The notes: a model not told the origin generated them from the letters alone. 64,000 nucleotides of DNA from CAVTWH01 sp963738365 (GCA_963738365.1 CAVTWH010000008.1:186001-250000), one strand, 5' to 3'. Numbered from the stretch's first letter, positions 31,860 through 46,204 are shown. Program-made: numbers and translations.

Positions 31860-32732
31860 TTATGAGTACGCAGGCCCCGTCACGTACGCGCCGTCGGCGG
31901 TGTAGGGCCAGATGTTGGCTACGCACCCGTCCAGCCCGTAGTACTGCGGCATCATCACCGGTGCCGGCGCGCCCGCCGCCGAGCAGCCCAGGTGCGAGTG
32001 GCCCAGCGCGTGCCCCACCTCGTGGTTGACCACGAGGACCTGATAGTCGGCCGGGCTGTACGCGGTGGAGCCGGAGTTGACCCCGTCGGTGCCGGTACGC
32101 CAGCGGGTCTCGTTGATGACCACGTTCTTCCCGCCCCGGCAGGAGACCACGCCGCCGGTGTTGAGCCCGAACTTGCCGCAGATCATCTGGGTGTTGCTGG
32201 CCGAAGTCAGTTCCACGATGAAGTCGACCGGCCCGCTGGCCACCCGCTGGAAGCGCCACTGGCCGCCGCGCAGCCAGCCGCGGCTGGAGTTGTCGAGGAT
32301 CTGGTCCACTTTGGCCGCCACGCTGGTGGGCGACTCGGACAGGCCGTTCTGCACGGCCACCTGGTAGCGCTTCAGCGTGCCGTCGGCCGGCCCGATGACG
32401 GCGGTGCCGCCCGGGGCAATGGTGTAGGAGACGCCGTAGGTGGCGTACACGTTGGGGTTGGCGCTGCTCGGCTTGGCGCTGGGCTTGGCGCTCGCCTTCG
32501 GGCTGGGCTTGTGGCTCGGCTTCGGGCTGGCCGTCGGCGTGGGGCTGTCGCTGGGCTCCACGCCCTCGTCGTTGATCTGCGGGACCACGCCCACCGGGGA
32601 GCTGGACGGCGGCGGCTGCGCCCCGGTGGCGTGCGTACCCCCGGGTCCGCAGGCCGCGACGGCCAGCGTGACGGCCACCGCCAGGCCGGCCAGTAACCAG
32701 GCCCGGCCGGCCCTACGTGTCGAATCAGTCAT
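31860..32732 (-). CDS. DUF3152 lipoprotein with zinc-metalloprotease motif
   Basis: A 290-residue exported protein. The N-terminus is a lipoprotein signal with lipobox AVAAC. A disordered Ser/Pro/Lys linker (about residues 40-95) contains KPS repeats. The C-terminal domain of about 190 residues is DUF3152. It contains HEVGHALGHSHLGC, the HExxHxxGxxH zinc site of metzincin-like proteases, and two Cys pairs (MICGKF/VSCRGG and HLGC/DGCV) that may form disulphides. It is probably a cell-surface protease; the substrate is unknown. ATG 32732 is chosen because it directly precedes the signal and has a GAGGGGAC site upstream. Confidence 0.82.
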   Translation of the reverse strand: MTDSTRRAGRAWLLAGLAVAVTLAVAACGPGGTHATGAQPPPSSSPVGVVPQINDEGVEPSDSPTPTASPKPSHKPSPKASAKPSAKPSSANPNVYATYGVSYTIAPGGTAVIGPADGTLKRYQVAVQNGLSESPTSVAAKVDQILDNSSRGWLRGGQWRFQRVASGPVDFIVELTSASNTQMICGKFGLNTGGVVSCRGGKNVVINETRWRTGTDGVNSGSTAYSPADYQVLVVNHEVGHALGHSHLGCSAAGAPAPVMMPQYYGLDGCVANIWPYTADGAYVTGPAYS

Positions 32733-32797
32733 GCCCGTCCCCTCGTTCCGGCGCCCGGGGGAGTCTAGTGCGCCGGCCCGTATCGCGGGGGTAAGCG

Positions 32798-34895
32798 TCA
32801 GCCGGCGCGGCCGACGGTGTCGAGGATCCAGGCGGCCACGAACGCCTCCTCTTTCCAGGCGTCGTACCGGCCGGACGGGCCGCCGTGCCCGGCGCCCATC
32901 TCGGTCTTCAGCAGCACCGGCGTCCCGGCGAGGTGGCCCGCAGCCGGGCAACCCACTTGGCCGGCTCGTGGTAGAGCACCCGGGTGTCGTTCAGGCTGGT
33001 GACCGCGAGAATCGCCGGATAGTCAACGGCCGCACATTCTCGTACGGCGTGTAGGACTTCATGTACGCGTAGACGTCGGCGTCGTGCAGCGGGTCGCCCC
33101 ACTCCTCCCACTCGATCACGGTGAGCGGCAGCGACGGGTCGAGGATGGTGGTGAGCGCGTCGACGAACGGCACCTGCGCGACGATGCCGGCGAACGCCTC
33201 CGGCGCGAGGTTGGCCACCGCGCCCATCAGCAGCCCACCGGCCGAACCGCCCCGGGCCACCAACTTCTCGGCGCTCGTCCAGCCCGCCTTCACCAGGTAG
33301 TCGGCGCAGGCCACGAAGTCGGTGAAGGTGTTCTTCTTGGCCAGCAGCTTGCCCTGGTCGTACCAGGCCCGGCCGAGTTCGCCGCCGCCGCGTACGTGCG
33401 CGACGGCGAAGACGACGCCTCTGTCCACAAGTGACAGTCGGGGGATGGAGAACCACGGATCCATGCTGGACTCGTACGAGCCGTAGCCGTAGATGACGGC
33501 CGGGGCACTGCCGTCCCGTGGCGTACCGCTTGCCGGCACACGATCGAGATCGGCACCCGGGTACCGTCGTCGGCCAGCGCCCACTCGCGGTACTGCTCGT
33601 ACTCGTCCGGGTCGTACCCGCCGAGCACCGGCTTGCGCTTGCGCAGCACCAGTTCTCCGGTGACCAGGTCGCAGTCGTAGACCGAGTCCGGTACGACCAG
33701 CGAGGTGTAGTGCAGCCGGAACGTGCCGGTGTCGTACTCCGGGGTGTTGTCCATGCCGACCGTGTAGAGCGGCTCCGGGAACGAGATGTCGTACTCGGCG
33801 GCACCGTCCAGCGGCATCACCCGTAGCCCGGTGAGGCCGTCGCGGCGCAGCGACATCACCAGGTGCCGGGTGAACGCGTCGACGCCGAGCAGCCGGGTGC
33901 CGGGGGTGTGCGGGATCAGCTCGGTCCAGTCGCCGGGGGCGTCCACCGAGGTGTACGCCAGCGCGAAGTCCTCGGCGCCGTCGTTGTGCAGGATCAGGAA
34001 GCGGTGCCCGTGGTGCTCGACGGAGTACTCGACGCCCTGCCGGCGCGGGGCGATCAGCGGCCGGCTCGGCGAGCGGGGCGGTCGGCCGGCAGGAACCACA
34101 CCTCTGAGGTGATCTTGCTGCTCGACTCGATGAGCAGGAACCGCTCGGAGCGGGTCAGCTCGATGCCGATCCAGAACCGCTCGTCCGGCTCGTGCATGCA
34201 CCACCACGTCTCGACCCGGCGGGGGTGCCGACCACGTGCCGCCACACCCTGTCGGGGCGCCAGGCCGTCGTCGACCGTGGTGTAGAACAGCACGCTGGCG
34301 TCGTGCGCCCAGGCGGAGCCGTAGAAGACGCTCTCCACCAGGTCGTCCAGGACGGTACCGGTGCTTCAGGTCCTTGACCCGCAGGATGAAGCGCTCGTCG
34401 CCGGCGAAGTCGGTGGAGTAGGCCAGCCAGCGGCCGTCGGGGGAGACGTCGAAGGTACCCAGGGCGAAGAAGTCGTGGCCGCGGCGCCAGTTCGTTGCCG
34501 TCGAGCAGGATCTGCTCGCCCGGCAGCGGACTGGCCGGCGTCGGTGGACGGCGGGTTCGGGTCGCGCCGGCGGCCGGGATCCGGCAGTGGATGCCGTACT
34601 GCTGGCCCTCGACCGTGCGGGTGTAGTACCAGTAGGCGCCCTTGCGGGCGGGTACCGAGAGGTCGGTCTCCTTGGTCCGGCTCTTGATCTCACCGAAGAT
34701 CGTCTCCCGCAGCCCGGCGAGGTGGGCGGTGGCCGCTTCGGTGTAGTCGTTCTCCGCTTCAGGTAGGCGACGGTGTCCGGGTCTTCCTTGTCGGCAAGCC
34801 AGGCGTATTCGTCGATTGACGGTGTCGCCGTGGTGGGTCCGCTCGCTCGGGACGGTCTTCGCGACAGGCTTGGATGCGGTGGTCACAGCGGCCAC
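32798..34895 (-). pseudogene. ptrB: Oligopeptidase B / S9A prolyl oligopeptidase, multiply frame-disrupted
   Basis: All parts of a protease II (S9A) protein of about 700 residues are present, spread over three frames. They are an N-terminal region (ENDYTEAATAHLAGLRETIF), propeller segments (FFALGTFDVSPDGRWLAYST; EPDERFWIGIELTRSERFLL), and a catalytic domain with ARGGSAGGLLMG holding the nucleophile Ser. The C-terminal end is GAGHGGPSGRYDAW with the catalytic His, and the stop is at 32798. At least eight one-base indels are needed to join them. Protein content is otherwise well conserved, which suggests sequencing error or very recent decay. The start GTG is near 34895. Confidence 0.85.
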
Positions 34896-34907
34896 GTTAC
34901 CGGGTTT

Positions 34908-36260
34908 TCAGCGAGTCCAACCGGCGCCGAGATGTCCGCCACGGTGGCGAAGACGATGCCGCTTGCCGATCTTGCGGCGGCGCAGTAGGCCGAGATCGGC
35001 CAGGGCGGCGAGATCCTGCCGGGCGGTCTCGGTGACCACGCCGTGCGCGGCCCGGTGCGATTCGACGGTGTACTGGGCCGGTGTCGCGCCGCAGCGCGTG
35101 CCGCAGCAGCGCCAGCTGGCGGTGGTTGAGCGCTCGTCCACCGGGTCGAGGCGCTCCCGCAGGATGCGTACCTCGTGCATTTTGCGCTCCAGGTAGACGG
35201 TCAGCCCGTCGATGGCTTCGTGCAGCACGCCGAGCTGGTGCAGGAAGAAGTAGGTCAGGTCGTTGTCGTCGGTCTCGGTGTGCAGGTACGCGCGGGCGTA
35301 CCGGCCGGGGTCGCGGCGCAGGATCCGGGAGATGGACAGGAACTCGGTGAGCCAGTAGCCGTGCCGCAGCATCGCCCAGTAGAACAGCGCCCGCGCGGCG
35401 CGGCCGTTGCCGTCCAGGAACGGGTGCTCGTAGCCGAGCAGGAAGTGCAGCGTGATGGCGCGCAGTACCGGCGGCAGGTACGCCGGTCCCGCGTCGGCCG
35501 GGTCGTTGGCGAAGGCGCACAGCCGCTCGATGCGCTCGGGCAGCAGCCGGGCGTCCGGCGGCCGGTAGAGCTCCTCGTCGCCGCCGCTGAACACGCCGAC
35601 CCGGGGTTCGTCCGGGCGCTGGAACCGGCCGGCCGCGTCCGGATCGTCCAGCGTGCCGGCGGTGACGATGCGGTGCAGCTCACAGATCAGCTCGGGGGTG
35701 AGCGGTTCGTCGCGCAGTTCGCCGATGTGCCGCATGGCGGCGAAGTTGTTGGCGATCATCCGCTCGGAGCGGTCCCGGGGCGGCCGTCCGGAGCGGATCA
35801 TGTCCTTGGCCACCAGCCGGGTGGTCGCCGCGCCCTCCAGCTGGCTGGACCGGATCGACTCCTCGATCAGCGAGTTCACCAGGTACCTGTCGCGGGTGGC
35901 CGGGTTGGTCACCTCCTCGGTCAGGGTGATCCGGCCGGAGACCGTGGAGGCCACGAACTCGATCTCGCGCAGCACCTGGTCGGGCAGCGTGTAGGTGAAC
36001 GCAGCGCCGTACGGGTCGGTCAGCCCGGTGTCCCGGCGGCCGGCGCTGCGGCGCACCTTCAGCGCGAACCACCACTGCTCGGCGGTCAGCCCGTCCGGCG
36101 GCGTACGGCTGCGCAGCTCATCCCAGTGCGGGTAGCCCTCGGCCGGCGGTGGCGCCGCCACCAGCAGGTTCACCAAGTGGTGGACGGCGGCCGTGCCGGA
36201 GCCGTTGACGGCGTGCAGGGACATCGCGGCGACGGAGGGCGGTCGGACCGGTACGCGCAT
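34908..36260 (-). CDS. Fic-family protein (AMPylator-like)
   Basis: A 450-residue protein as read. The Fic core motif HPFLDGNGRAAR supplies the catalytic His and nucleotide-binding residues, so it should transfer AMP or a related group to a protein. SSQLEG upstream is the S-x-x-x-E-G inhibitory helix, here inside the same protein at the N-terminal side (class II), so activity is probably self-inhibited. ATG 36260 has AGGAGG about five bases upstream. The C-terminal winged-helix part appears disturbed. A stretch near 35060-35130 reads better in another frame (NHRQLALLRHALR), and the last 20 residues also look frame-shifted. Confidence 0.82.
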   Translation of the reverse strand: MRVPVRPPSVAAMSLHAVNGSGTAAVHHLVNLLVAAPPPAEGYPHWDELRSRTPPDGLTAEQWWFALKVRRSAGRRDTGLTDPYGAAFTYTLPDQVLREIEFVASTVSGRITLTEEVTNPATRDRYLVNSLIEESIRSSQLEGAATTRLVAKDMIRSGRPPRDRSERMIANNFAAMRHIGELRDEPLTPELICELHRIVTAGTLDDPDAAGRFQRPDEPRVGVFSGGDEELYRPPDARLLPERIERLCAFANDPADAGPAYLPPVLRAITLHFLLGYEHPFLDGNGRAARALFYWAMLRHGYWLTEFLSISRILRRDPGRYARAYLHTETDDNDLTYFFLHQLGVLHEAIDGLTVYLERKMHEVRILRERLDPVDERSTTASWRCCGTRCGATPAQYTVESHRAAHGVVTETARQDLAALADLGLLRRRKIGKRHRLRHRGGHLGAGWTR

Positions 36261-36461
36261 GGCGACCTCCTCGTGCTGCGACCGCCTGCTGCTACTTGAT
36301 GCCAAATTAGCAGCACCCGAGGCCCGTGCTGCCAGTTTGGCGGAAATTGGCAGCACGCTGGCACTCAATCGTACAGGTGTACGATGCCCGATAGCGCGCT
36401 ATCCGCACAAGGTTGCATCGGGTGTCGCACTGGTCGCGCTGCGTGCGCCAGGATGCGGCGA

Positions 36462-37661
36462 ATGAGAGGACCCCTCGTGATCGCCGGTAGTCCCCTGCAG
36501 GGCCTGCGCGTCGCACGGCCGGGTGAGGCGGTCGGTGGCCGGCAGGCCCGGCTGGTGGGATCCCCGGCCGATCCGCGCGCCCTCGCCCGGCTGCTCGCCG
36601 GCTGTGCCGCTGACGGCCTGGTGGTAGCGGCCCGGGGAGCTGCCAGCAAGATCGACTGGGGACCGCTGCCGGCCCGCCTGGACGTCCTGCTCGATCTCGC
36701 CCGACTCGTCGGCCCGGTCGAGCATGAGAGCGACAACCAGCTCGTCCGGCTCCCCGCCGGCCTGCCGGTCCGCGCCGCGCACGCCCGGCTGTCCGGTACC
36801 GGCCAGCGCCTCACCCTCGACCCCGCCTCGGTGGAGGCCACCGTCGGCGGGGTGCTCGCCACCGACGAGGCCGGCCCGCTCAGCCACCGGTACGGCCCGC
36901 CCAGCCGACAGCTGGTCGACGTCGAGCTCGCCCTGGCCAGTGGCGAACTGGTCACCGTCGGACCGCCGCTGGCGCCACTGCTGTCCGGGGCGCTCGGCGC
37001 CTTCGCCGTGCTGACCGCCGCCACCCTGCGGCTGCACCCCCGACCGGCCCGGCGGCGCTGGCTGCACCGCCCGGTGGGCAGCCCGCTGGAGCTGCGCGAC
37101 CTGATCGGCGACCTGGCCACCGCCGACCTGCCCGTCGCGGCGGTCGAGGTGGACCTGCCGGCCACCCTCGAACCCGGCACGCTGTGCGTCCTGGTGGAGG
37201 GCGACGGGCGGCTGGTCGCCCGGGTCGGCGAACTGGTGGGCGAGGTGCTCGGCGGCGACGTGCTGACCACCCTCGCCGCCCCGGCGTGGTGGGGCAGCTA
37301 CCCCTTCGGCGCCGGGGACATCGCCCTGCGGCTGCGCGCCCCGCTCGGCGACCTGCACGCGCCGATGTACGCGCTGCGCGACGCGGCGGGGCGCACCCTG
37401 CCCATCCGGGGCAGCGCCGGCAGCGGTTGCGTGTACGCCGCGCTGCCCGGCAGCCTCTCGGTCGCCCGGGTCGCCGGCATCCTGCAGGCCACCCGGGACA
37501 CCCTGTTCGCCCGGGGCGGCACGCTGGAGGTGCTGCGGGCGCCGTACCGGCACCGCGAGGCGTTGGACCTGCGCGGTCCGGTACCCGGCGCGGCGCTCGG
37601 CGCCCGACTCAAGGCAACCCTCGACCCGACCGGCGCCCTGGCGCGCCGCTGGCCAGCCTGA
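36462..37661 (+). CDS. FAD-binding oxidoreductase, GlcE-like
   Basis: A 399-residue protein of the PCMH/GlcE type. The N-terminal half has the FAD-binding pattern (GLVVAARGAASKIDWG; TLDPASVEATVGGVLATDEAG; LGAFAVLTAATLRLHP). The C-terminal half is the cap region. GlcE subunits work with GlcD and GlcF to oxidise glycolate, but no such partners are nearby, so the substrate is open. Starts at 36453, 36462 and 36477 are possible. The GTG at 36477 has the best-spaced AGAGGA, while 36462 is kept as the conservative ATG. It is divergent from the Fic gene. Confidence 0.78.
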   Translation: MRGPLVIAGSPLQGLRVARPGEAVGGRQARLVGSPADPRALARLLAGCAADGLVVAARGAASKIDWGPLPARLDVLLDLARLVGPVEHESDNQLVRLPAGLPVRAAHARLSGTGQRLTLDPASVEATVGGVLATDEAGPLSHRYGPPSRQLVDVELALASGELVTVGPPLAPLLSGALGAFAVLTAATLRLHPRPARRRWLHRPVGSPLELRDLIGDLATADLPVAAVEVDLPATLEPGTLCVLVEGDGRLVARVGELVGEVLGGDVLTTLAAPAWWGSYPFGAGDIALRLRAPLGDLHAPMYALRDAAGRTLPIRGSAGSGCVYAALPGSLSVARVAGILQATRDTLFARGGTLEVLRAPYRHREALDLRGPVPGAALGARLKATLDPTGALARRWPA

Positions 37662-37797
37662 CCAACGGCCACCTCCGCACAGCCACTGGCTGTCGGTCGA
37701 TGACCGAGCTGCCCCCTTCGCGCCGTTGTCAGTGGTATACCTGGCAAATCGGATTTGCGAGAGCTGGGAAGCTCGCGGCACACCGTCCCGGAACGCG

Positions 37798-37813
37798 CGT
37801 GACATAACTCACG
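37798..37813. promoter_or_regulatory. CRP-like binding site upstream of the lysozyme-like gene
   Basis: CGTGACATAACTCACG has the arms CGTGA and TCACG around six bases, a full match to the GTGA-N6-TCAC core of CRP-family sites. It lies 148 bases upstream of the cell-wall enzyme start. In mycobacteria and Streptomyces, CRP regulates rpf-type cell-wall lytic genes, which gives functional sense. The remainder of 37662-37961 shows no gene; CCCGGGA motifs recur at about 37916-37938. Confidence 0.5.
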
Positions 37814-37961
37814 GTTATCGGCTCTCGGGTTGGCTGATGGACCGGATCGCCGGCAGGGTCACTGAACGTGCGTCCTCCCCGACGTACAGCTCCTGACTCC
37901 AAGGAGTGCCCCCGATCCCGGGACACCCCCGTCCCGGGACCAACCCCCGAGGAGTACCCGC

Positions 37962-38689
37962 GTGTCCCCCCGACAACGCATCACCCGGCCGTTCGCCGCG
38001 CTGGCCGCCCGGCTACCCGTCAAGACCGTCAGCGACCTGCGCAAGCCACGGGTACTGGCCGGATTGGCAGTGATCGTGGCGCTGATCGGCGGCGGCGCCG
38101 CCGTGGCTGCCACGGCCAGCCGCAGCAGCGGCGGCGGTCCCGGGGTGGTCGCCGGCCGGACCGCCGGGGATGACCGGGCGAACCGTGACTACGACCGGCC
38201 CAGCAGCTCTGCGTCACCGTCAGCCTCCGAATCGCTGTCACCATCCGTGACGCCCAGCGCCAGCCCGAGCAGCCCGGCGCCGGTCCCGACGACCGTCGCG
38301 CCGAAGCCGAGCCGTACCACCACCAAGCCGACGCCGAAGCCGACCACGCCGAAGCCCACCGGCCCGCCGCCGGTCGGCTGCACCAGCTACACCGGCAACC
38401 AGCTGATCGCCTGCCAGCTGCTGCCCTCGTTCGGCTTCTCCACCAGCCGAGATGTCGTCGCTCGGTACCGCTGTGGAACAAGGAGAGCGGCTGGAACACC
38501 AAGGCCGCCAACAGCTCCGGCGCCTACGGCATCCCGCAGGCCCTGCCCGGCTCCAAGATGGGCAGCGTCGCCTCCGACTGGCGGACCAACCCGGCCACCC
38601 AGATCAAGTGGGGCCTCGGCTACATCAAGGGCCGCTACGGCAGCCCCGCCTCGGCCTGGTCGTACTGGCAGGGCCACGGCTGGTACTGA
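37962..38689 (+). pseudogene. Lysozyme-like transglycosylase gene with two frame disruptions
   Basis: GTG 37962 begins a basic N-terminus followed by a membrane segment or signal (VLAGLAVIVALIGGGAAVA). A long Ser/Pro/Thr/Lys linker and the beginning of a lysozyme-like domain (NQLIACQLLPSFGFS) follow. The domain then continues in another frame (LWNKESGWNTKAANSSGAYG, IPQALPGSKM) with catalytic Glu in KESGW, to the stop at 38687-38689 after YWQGHGWY. Two extra bases, near 38448 and 38462, explain the break. The intact product would be an exported peptidoglycan hydrolase. Because both defects are within about 20 bases, a sequencing error is as likely as real decay. Confidence 0.75.
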
Positions 38690-38729
38690 GCCGGCCGGCA
38701 ACCCCGGCCCGGTCGGACCGCCCGCGCGG

Positions 38730-40709
38730 TCAGGCCGGGCCGGCGTCGTTGCGCAGGGTCAGGATGGCGATGTCGTCGCGCGGTGGCTCGGTGGAGAACG
38801 CCAGAGTCGCCGCGCGCAGCCGCGCCGCGAACGCCTCGGCCGGGTAGCCGGCCAGGTCGCCACAGGCCGAGACGAGCCGGTCGACGCCGAACAGCTCGGT
38901 ACCCCGGCGCCGCTCGCTCACCCCGTCGGTGGTCAGGACCAGCGTGTCCCCGGGCGCCAGGGTCACCGCGTGGGCCGGGGTCTTCACCGTCGGCAGCAGC
39001 CCCAGCGCGGTGCCGGGGACGCCCACCTGGGTGGCCTTGCCGTCGGCGGTGACCAGCACCGGCCGGTCGTGCCCGGCCAGGAACAGCTCCACCTCCAGCT
39101 GGTCCGCCCCGGACCGGGTCACCCCGGCCAGTACCAGCGTGCAGAACCGCCCGTCGCCGCGCTCCACCAGCGTCTCGTTGATCCGGAACAGGATCTCCGC
39201 CAGCGGCCGGCCGTCCCGGGCGAGCACCCGCACCACGTCGCGCACCACGCCGGTGACGATCGCCGCCGGTACCCCCTTGCCGGAGACGTCCCCGATGACC
39301 ACCAGCCAGCCGCCCCCGGGGCGGGCCACCACGTCGTAGAAGTCGCCACCCATCTCGGCGTTGCCGGCGGTCGGCACGTACTGGGCGCCGAAGCCCATGC
39401 CGGGGACCGAGGGCAGCGCCGGGGGGAGCAGCTCCTGCTGGAGGTTGTGCGCGATGGCCTGGCGTTCGGCGTGGATGCGGGCGTTCTCCAGGGCCAGCGC
39501 GGCGCGCCGGCAGACGTCCTGCAGGATCGCCATGTCGTCGGCGTCGTGCCGGTGGTCGGCCGGGCGCCCGACAGCCAGCGCGCCGAGCCGCTGTCCCCGG
39601 GTGACCAACGGCAGCGCGAACCCGTCCAGCGGCGCCGGCAGCGCGACCGCGGTGTGCCCGCGGGCCGCCGCCCGGATCTCCGCCTGCGCCGCGTGCAGCG
39701 CCCGGGTCAGTCCGGGCAGCGCCGCCTCGTCGGTGTGCGCGGCGGTGGCGAACACCGGCTCGCCCCACTGGTCGGTCGACCAGACCGCGCACCACTGACC
39801 CAGCCTCGGTACCACCAGGCGGGGGACCAGTGCCATGGTCAGCTCCACGTCGAGCGACTGGGCGAGCAGGTCGCTCGCCTCGGCCAGGAAGGTGAGGGCG
39901 GCCTGCCGGCGCAGTTCGGCGCGGCGCAGCCGGTCGTTCTCCAGGGCCAGGCCGAGCCGGTCGGCGATCAGCGTGCCCAGCGGCCGGGCGTAGGCGCCGG
40001 GGCGGCCGTAGAGGGCCAGTTCGCCGCGCCAGGGGCGGGTCACCGGCAGCGGCAGCCGCAGCGCCGGCTCGTCGCCGGGGCTGCCGTGCTCGACGACCGG
40101 TACCTCGCCGCGACCGTCGGCCCGGTCCACCAGCAGCGCCGCGCTGTGCGCGCCGACCGCCGCGCACAGCCGGGCCAGGGTCTCGCCCGCCGCCCGGGGC
40201 GTCCACGAGCGGTTGCCGATCTCCGGCGCGTCGGCCAGGGCGATCAGGGCGCCCAGCCCGGGGACCGCCGGTACCGGCTGGGCCTCGTCCGGCTCCGGGT
40301 CGCCCGGCGACTTGCGGGCCAGCCGGAACCACACGCCCTTGCCGGTCTCGTGGTGGACCACGCCCCAGCTGGCCGCGAACCGGTCGACCAGCAGCAGGCC
40401 ACGGCCCCGCTCGGACATTTCGTCCGGGATCGGCACCGCGATGGTGGGCAGGGCGGTAGCCTGCTCGCGGTCGCCGAAGTCGGTGACGGTGATGACCACG
40501 CTGTCCCGGTCGACCGCGACTTCCAGGTCGATGTCCGTGCCGGCGTGCAACACGCCGTTGGTGGACAACTCGGTGGTCAGCAGCATCGCCTCGTCGGCGA
40601 GGTCGGACAGGTGTGCCTCGGTCAGCGCGGCGCGTACCACGGCGCGCGCGGTGGCCGGCGTGCGGCGGTCCGCCGGCAACCGGATGCGACGCACCACCGA
40701 GACTGCCAC
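38730..40709 (-). CDS. SpoIIE/PP2C phosphatase with anti-sigma-type ATPase and GAF domains
   Basis: A 659-residue partner-switching protein. The N-terminal HATPase domain (about 1-140) is RsbW-like, with DEAMLLTTELSTNGVLHAG as N-box and VTDFGDRE, then ERGRGLLLVDRFA as G-box regions. A GAF-like sensor spans about 170-420. The C-terminal PP2C/SpoIIE domain (about 440-655) has EMGGDFYDVV, VIGDVSGKGVPAA, DTLVLTTDGVSERR and PRDDIAILTLR, which together supply the metal-binding Asp residues. It likely dephosphorylates a STAS anti-anti-sigma factor such as the one encoded at 45884-46204. GTG 40709 is preferred because longer starts extend into compositionally odd sequence. Confidence 0.87.
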   Translation of the reverse strand: MAVSVVRRIRLPADRRTPATARAVVRAALTEAHLSDLADEAMLLTTELSTNGVLHAGTDIDLEVAVDRDSVVITVTDFGDREQATALPTIAVPIPDEMSERGRGLLLVDRFAASWGVVHHETGKGVWFRLARKSPGDPEPDEAQPVPAVPGLGALIALADAPEIGNRSWTPRAAGETLARLCAAVGAHSAALLVDRADGRGEVPVVEHGSPGDEPALRLPLPVTRPWRGELALYGRPGAYARPLGTLIADRLGLALENDRLRRAELRRQAALTFLAEASDLLAQSLDVELTMALVPRLVVPRLGQWCAVWSTDQWGEPVFATAAHTDEAALPGLTRALHAAQAEIRAAARGHTAVALPAPLDGFALPLVTRGQRLGALAVGRPADHRHDADDMAILQDVCRRAALALENARIHAERQAIAHNLQQELLPPALPSVPGMGFGAQYVPTAGNAEMGGDFYDVVARPGGGWLVVIGDVSGKGVPAAIVTGVVRDVVRVLARDGRPLAEILFRINETLVERGDGRFCTLVLAGVTRSGADQLEVELFLAGHDRPVLVTADGKATQVGVPGTALGLLPTVKTPAHAVTLAPGDTLVLTTDGVSERRRGTELFGVDRLVSACGDLAGYPAEAFAARLRAATLAFSTEPPRDDIAILTLRNDAGPA

Positions 40710-40866
40710 AGGCGCCAGTCTCCCCCGAACGATGCCCGCTGGCCACCCTGACGGCCCCGAACTGCTTCCAGTGGTCGCTTCGGGGCGGCCGTTCGGGCCA
40801 TGATGGTGGGCGGTCGCCGGTGACCCGGCGCCTGACCGTCCCGCCCGTACGACGGGGAGGAGCGAC

Positions 40867-45266
<4,400 letters not shown>

Positions 45267-45270
<4 letters not shown>

Positions 45271-45794
45271 CCGAAGCGGGCGGGGTGGGTACCCCCAAGG
45301 TGCTACTGGTGGACGATCGGCGGGACAACCTGATCGCACTGGAGGCGATCCTGCAGGGCCTGCCGGTGGAGCCGGTGGCGGTGGACAGCGGCGAGGCGGC
45401 GCTCAAGCAGCTGCTGCTGGACGACTTCGCGGTGATCCTGCTGGACGCGCAGATGCCGGAGATGGACGGCTTCGAGACGGCCAACCACATCAAGCAGCGG
45501 GAACGCACCCGGCACGTGCCGATCCTGTTCCTCACCGCCGCCGACTGGGACGCCCAGCTGGCGCTGCGCGGCTACGCGGTGGGCGCGATCGACTGGCTGA
45601 CCAAGCCGTTCGACCCATGGATCCTGCGGGCCAAGGTCTCGGTCTTCGTGGAGCTGTGGAACAAGACCCGGCAGGTGGAGGCCAACGAGCGGGCGGCCGG
45701 CGAGCTGGCCGCGCTCAGCGAGCGGGTGGCCGGCGCGGTGGCGGCGCTGCGCCGGGGCGACAGTGCGGCGGCTCTGCACCTGCTGGACACCTGA
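45267..45794 (+). CDS. Response regulator (receiver domain only)
   Basis: A 175-residue receiver protein. VLLVDDRRDNLIALEAIL provides the acidic pair, and the phosphoacceptor Asp is in VILLDAQMPEMDG. FLTAAD and KPFDPWILRAKV give the switch Thr and the conserved Lys. The C-terminal 45 residues are helical and have no DNA-binding domain. GTG 45267 overlaps the kinase stop by four bases, so it is probably a direct partner in a phosphorelay with the kinase's own receiver. Confidence 0.9.
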
Positions 45795-45883
45795 GCGGCA
45801 GCTCAGCCGGGTGGCGGCCCAGCAGAGCGGCGGCTCAGCAGAGCGGCGGCCCGGCCGGGCAACGGGTCAGCGCAGCAGTGGGG

Positions 45884-46204
45884 TCAGCGGAGCATGAGGG
45901 CGGAGCGCAGGCCGGTGATGTCCAGCACGCGGAGCAGGAAGTCGCCCACGTTGGTGAGGATGAGCACGCTGCCGGCCAGCCGGGCGCGCCGGGACAGCAC
46001 CACCAGGGTGCCCAGCCCCTGCGAGTCGCAGAAGGTGATGCCGGCCATGTCGAGGACCACCCGGGGCGGCGCCTCGGTCTGGATCACGTCGGCCACGGTG
46101 GCCGCCACCCGGCTCGCGGTGGACACGTCGATCTCGCCGGCCAGGTGTACCACCACCTCGGCCGGGTCCCGCTCGACGGTGATCGTCAGCTCCGGGCGCT
46201 CCAC
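45884..46204 (-). CDS. STAS-domain anti-anti-sigma factor
   Basis: A 106-residue STAS protein. VVVHLAGEIDVSTASRV is the usual first half, and FCDSQGLGTLVVL carries the phosphorylatable Ser of SpoIIAA/RsbV-like factors (the Ser in CDSQG). It would bind an RsbW-type anti-sigma factor when dephosphorylated. The SpoIIE phosphatase and hybrid kinase in the same region are the obvious regulators. The GTG start at 46204 leaves a 107-bp divergent gap to hemL. The gap 45795-45883 before its stop contains short GCAGAGCGGCGGC repeats only. Confidence 0.9.
   Translation of the reverse strand: MERPELTITVERDPAEVVVHLAGEIDVSTASRVAATVADVIQTEAPPRVVLDMAGITFCDSQGLGTLVVLSRRARLAGSVLILTNVGDFLLRVLDITGLRSALMLR

Noticed and set aside
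37816..37961. A c-di-AMP (ydaO) riboswitch before the lysozyme-like gene
   Set aside because: Such riboswitches often precede actinobacterial cell-wall enzymes, but I could not find the conserved core motifs in this leader.
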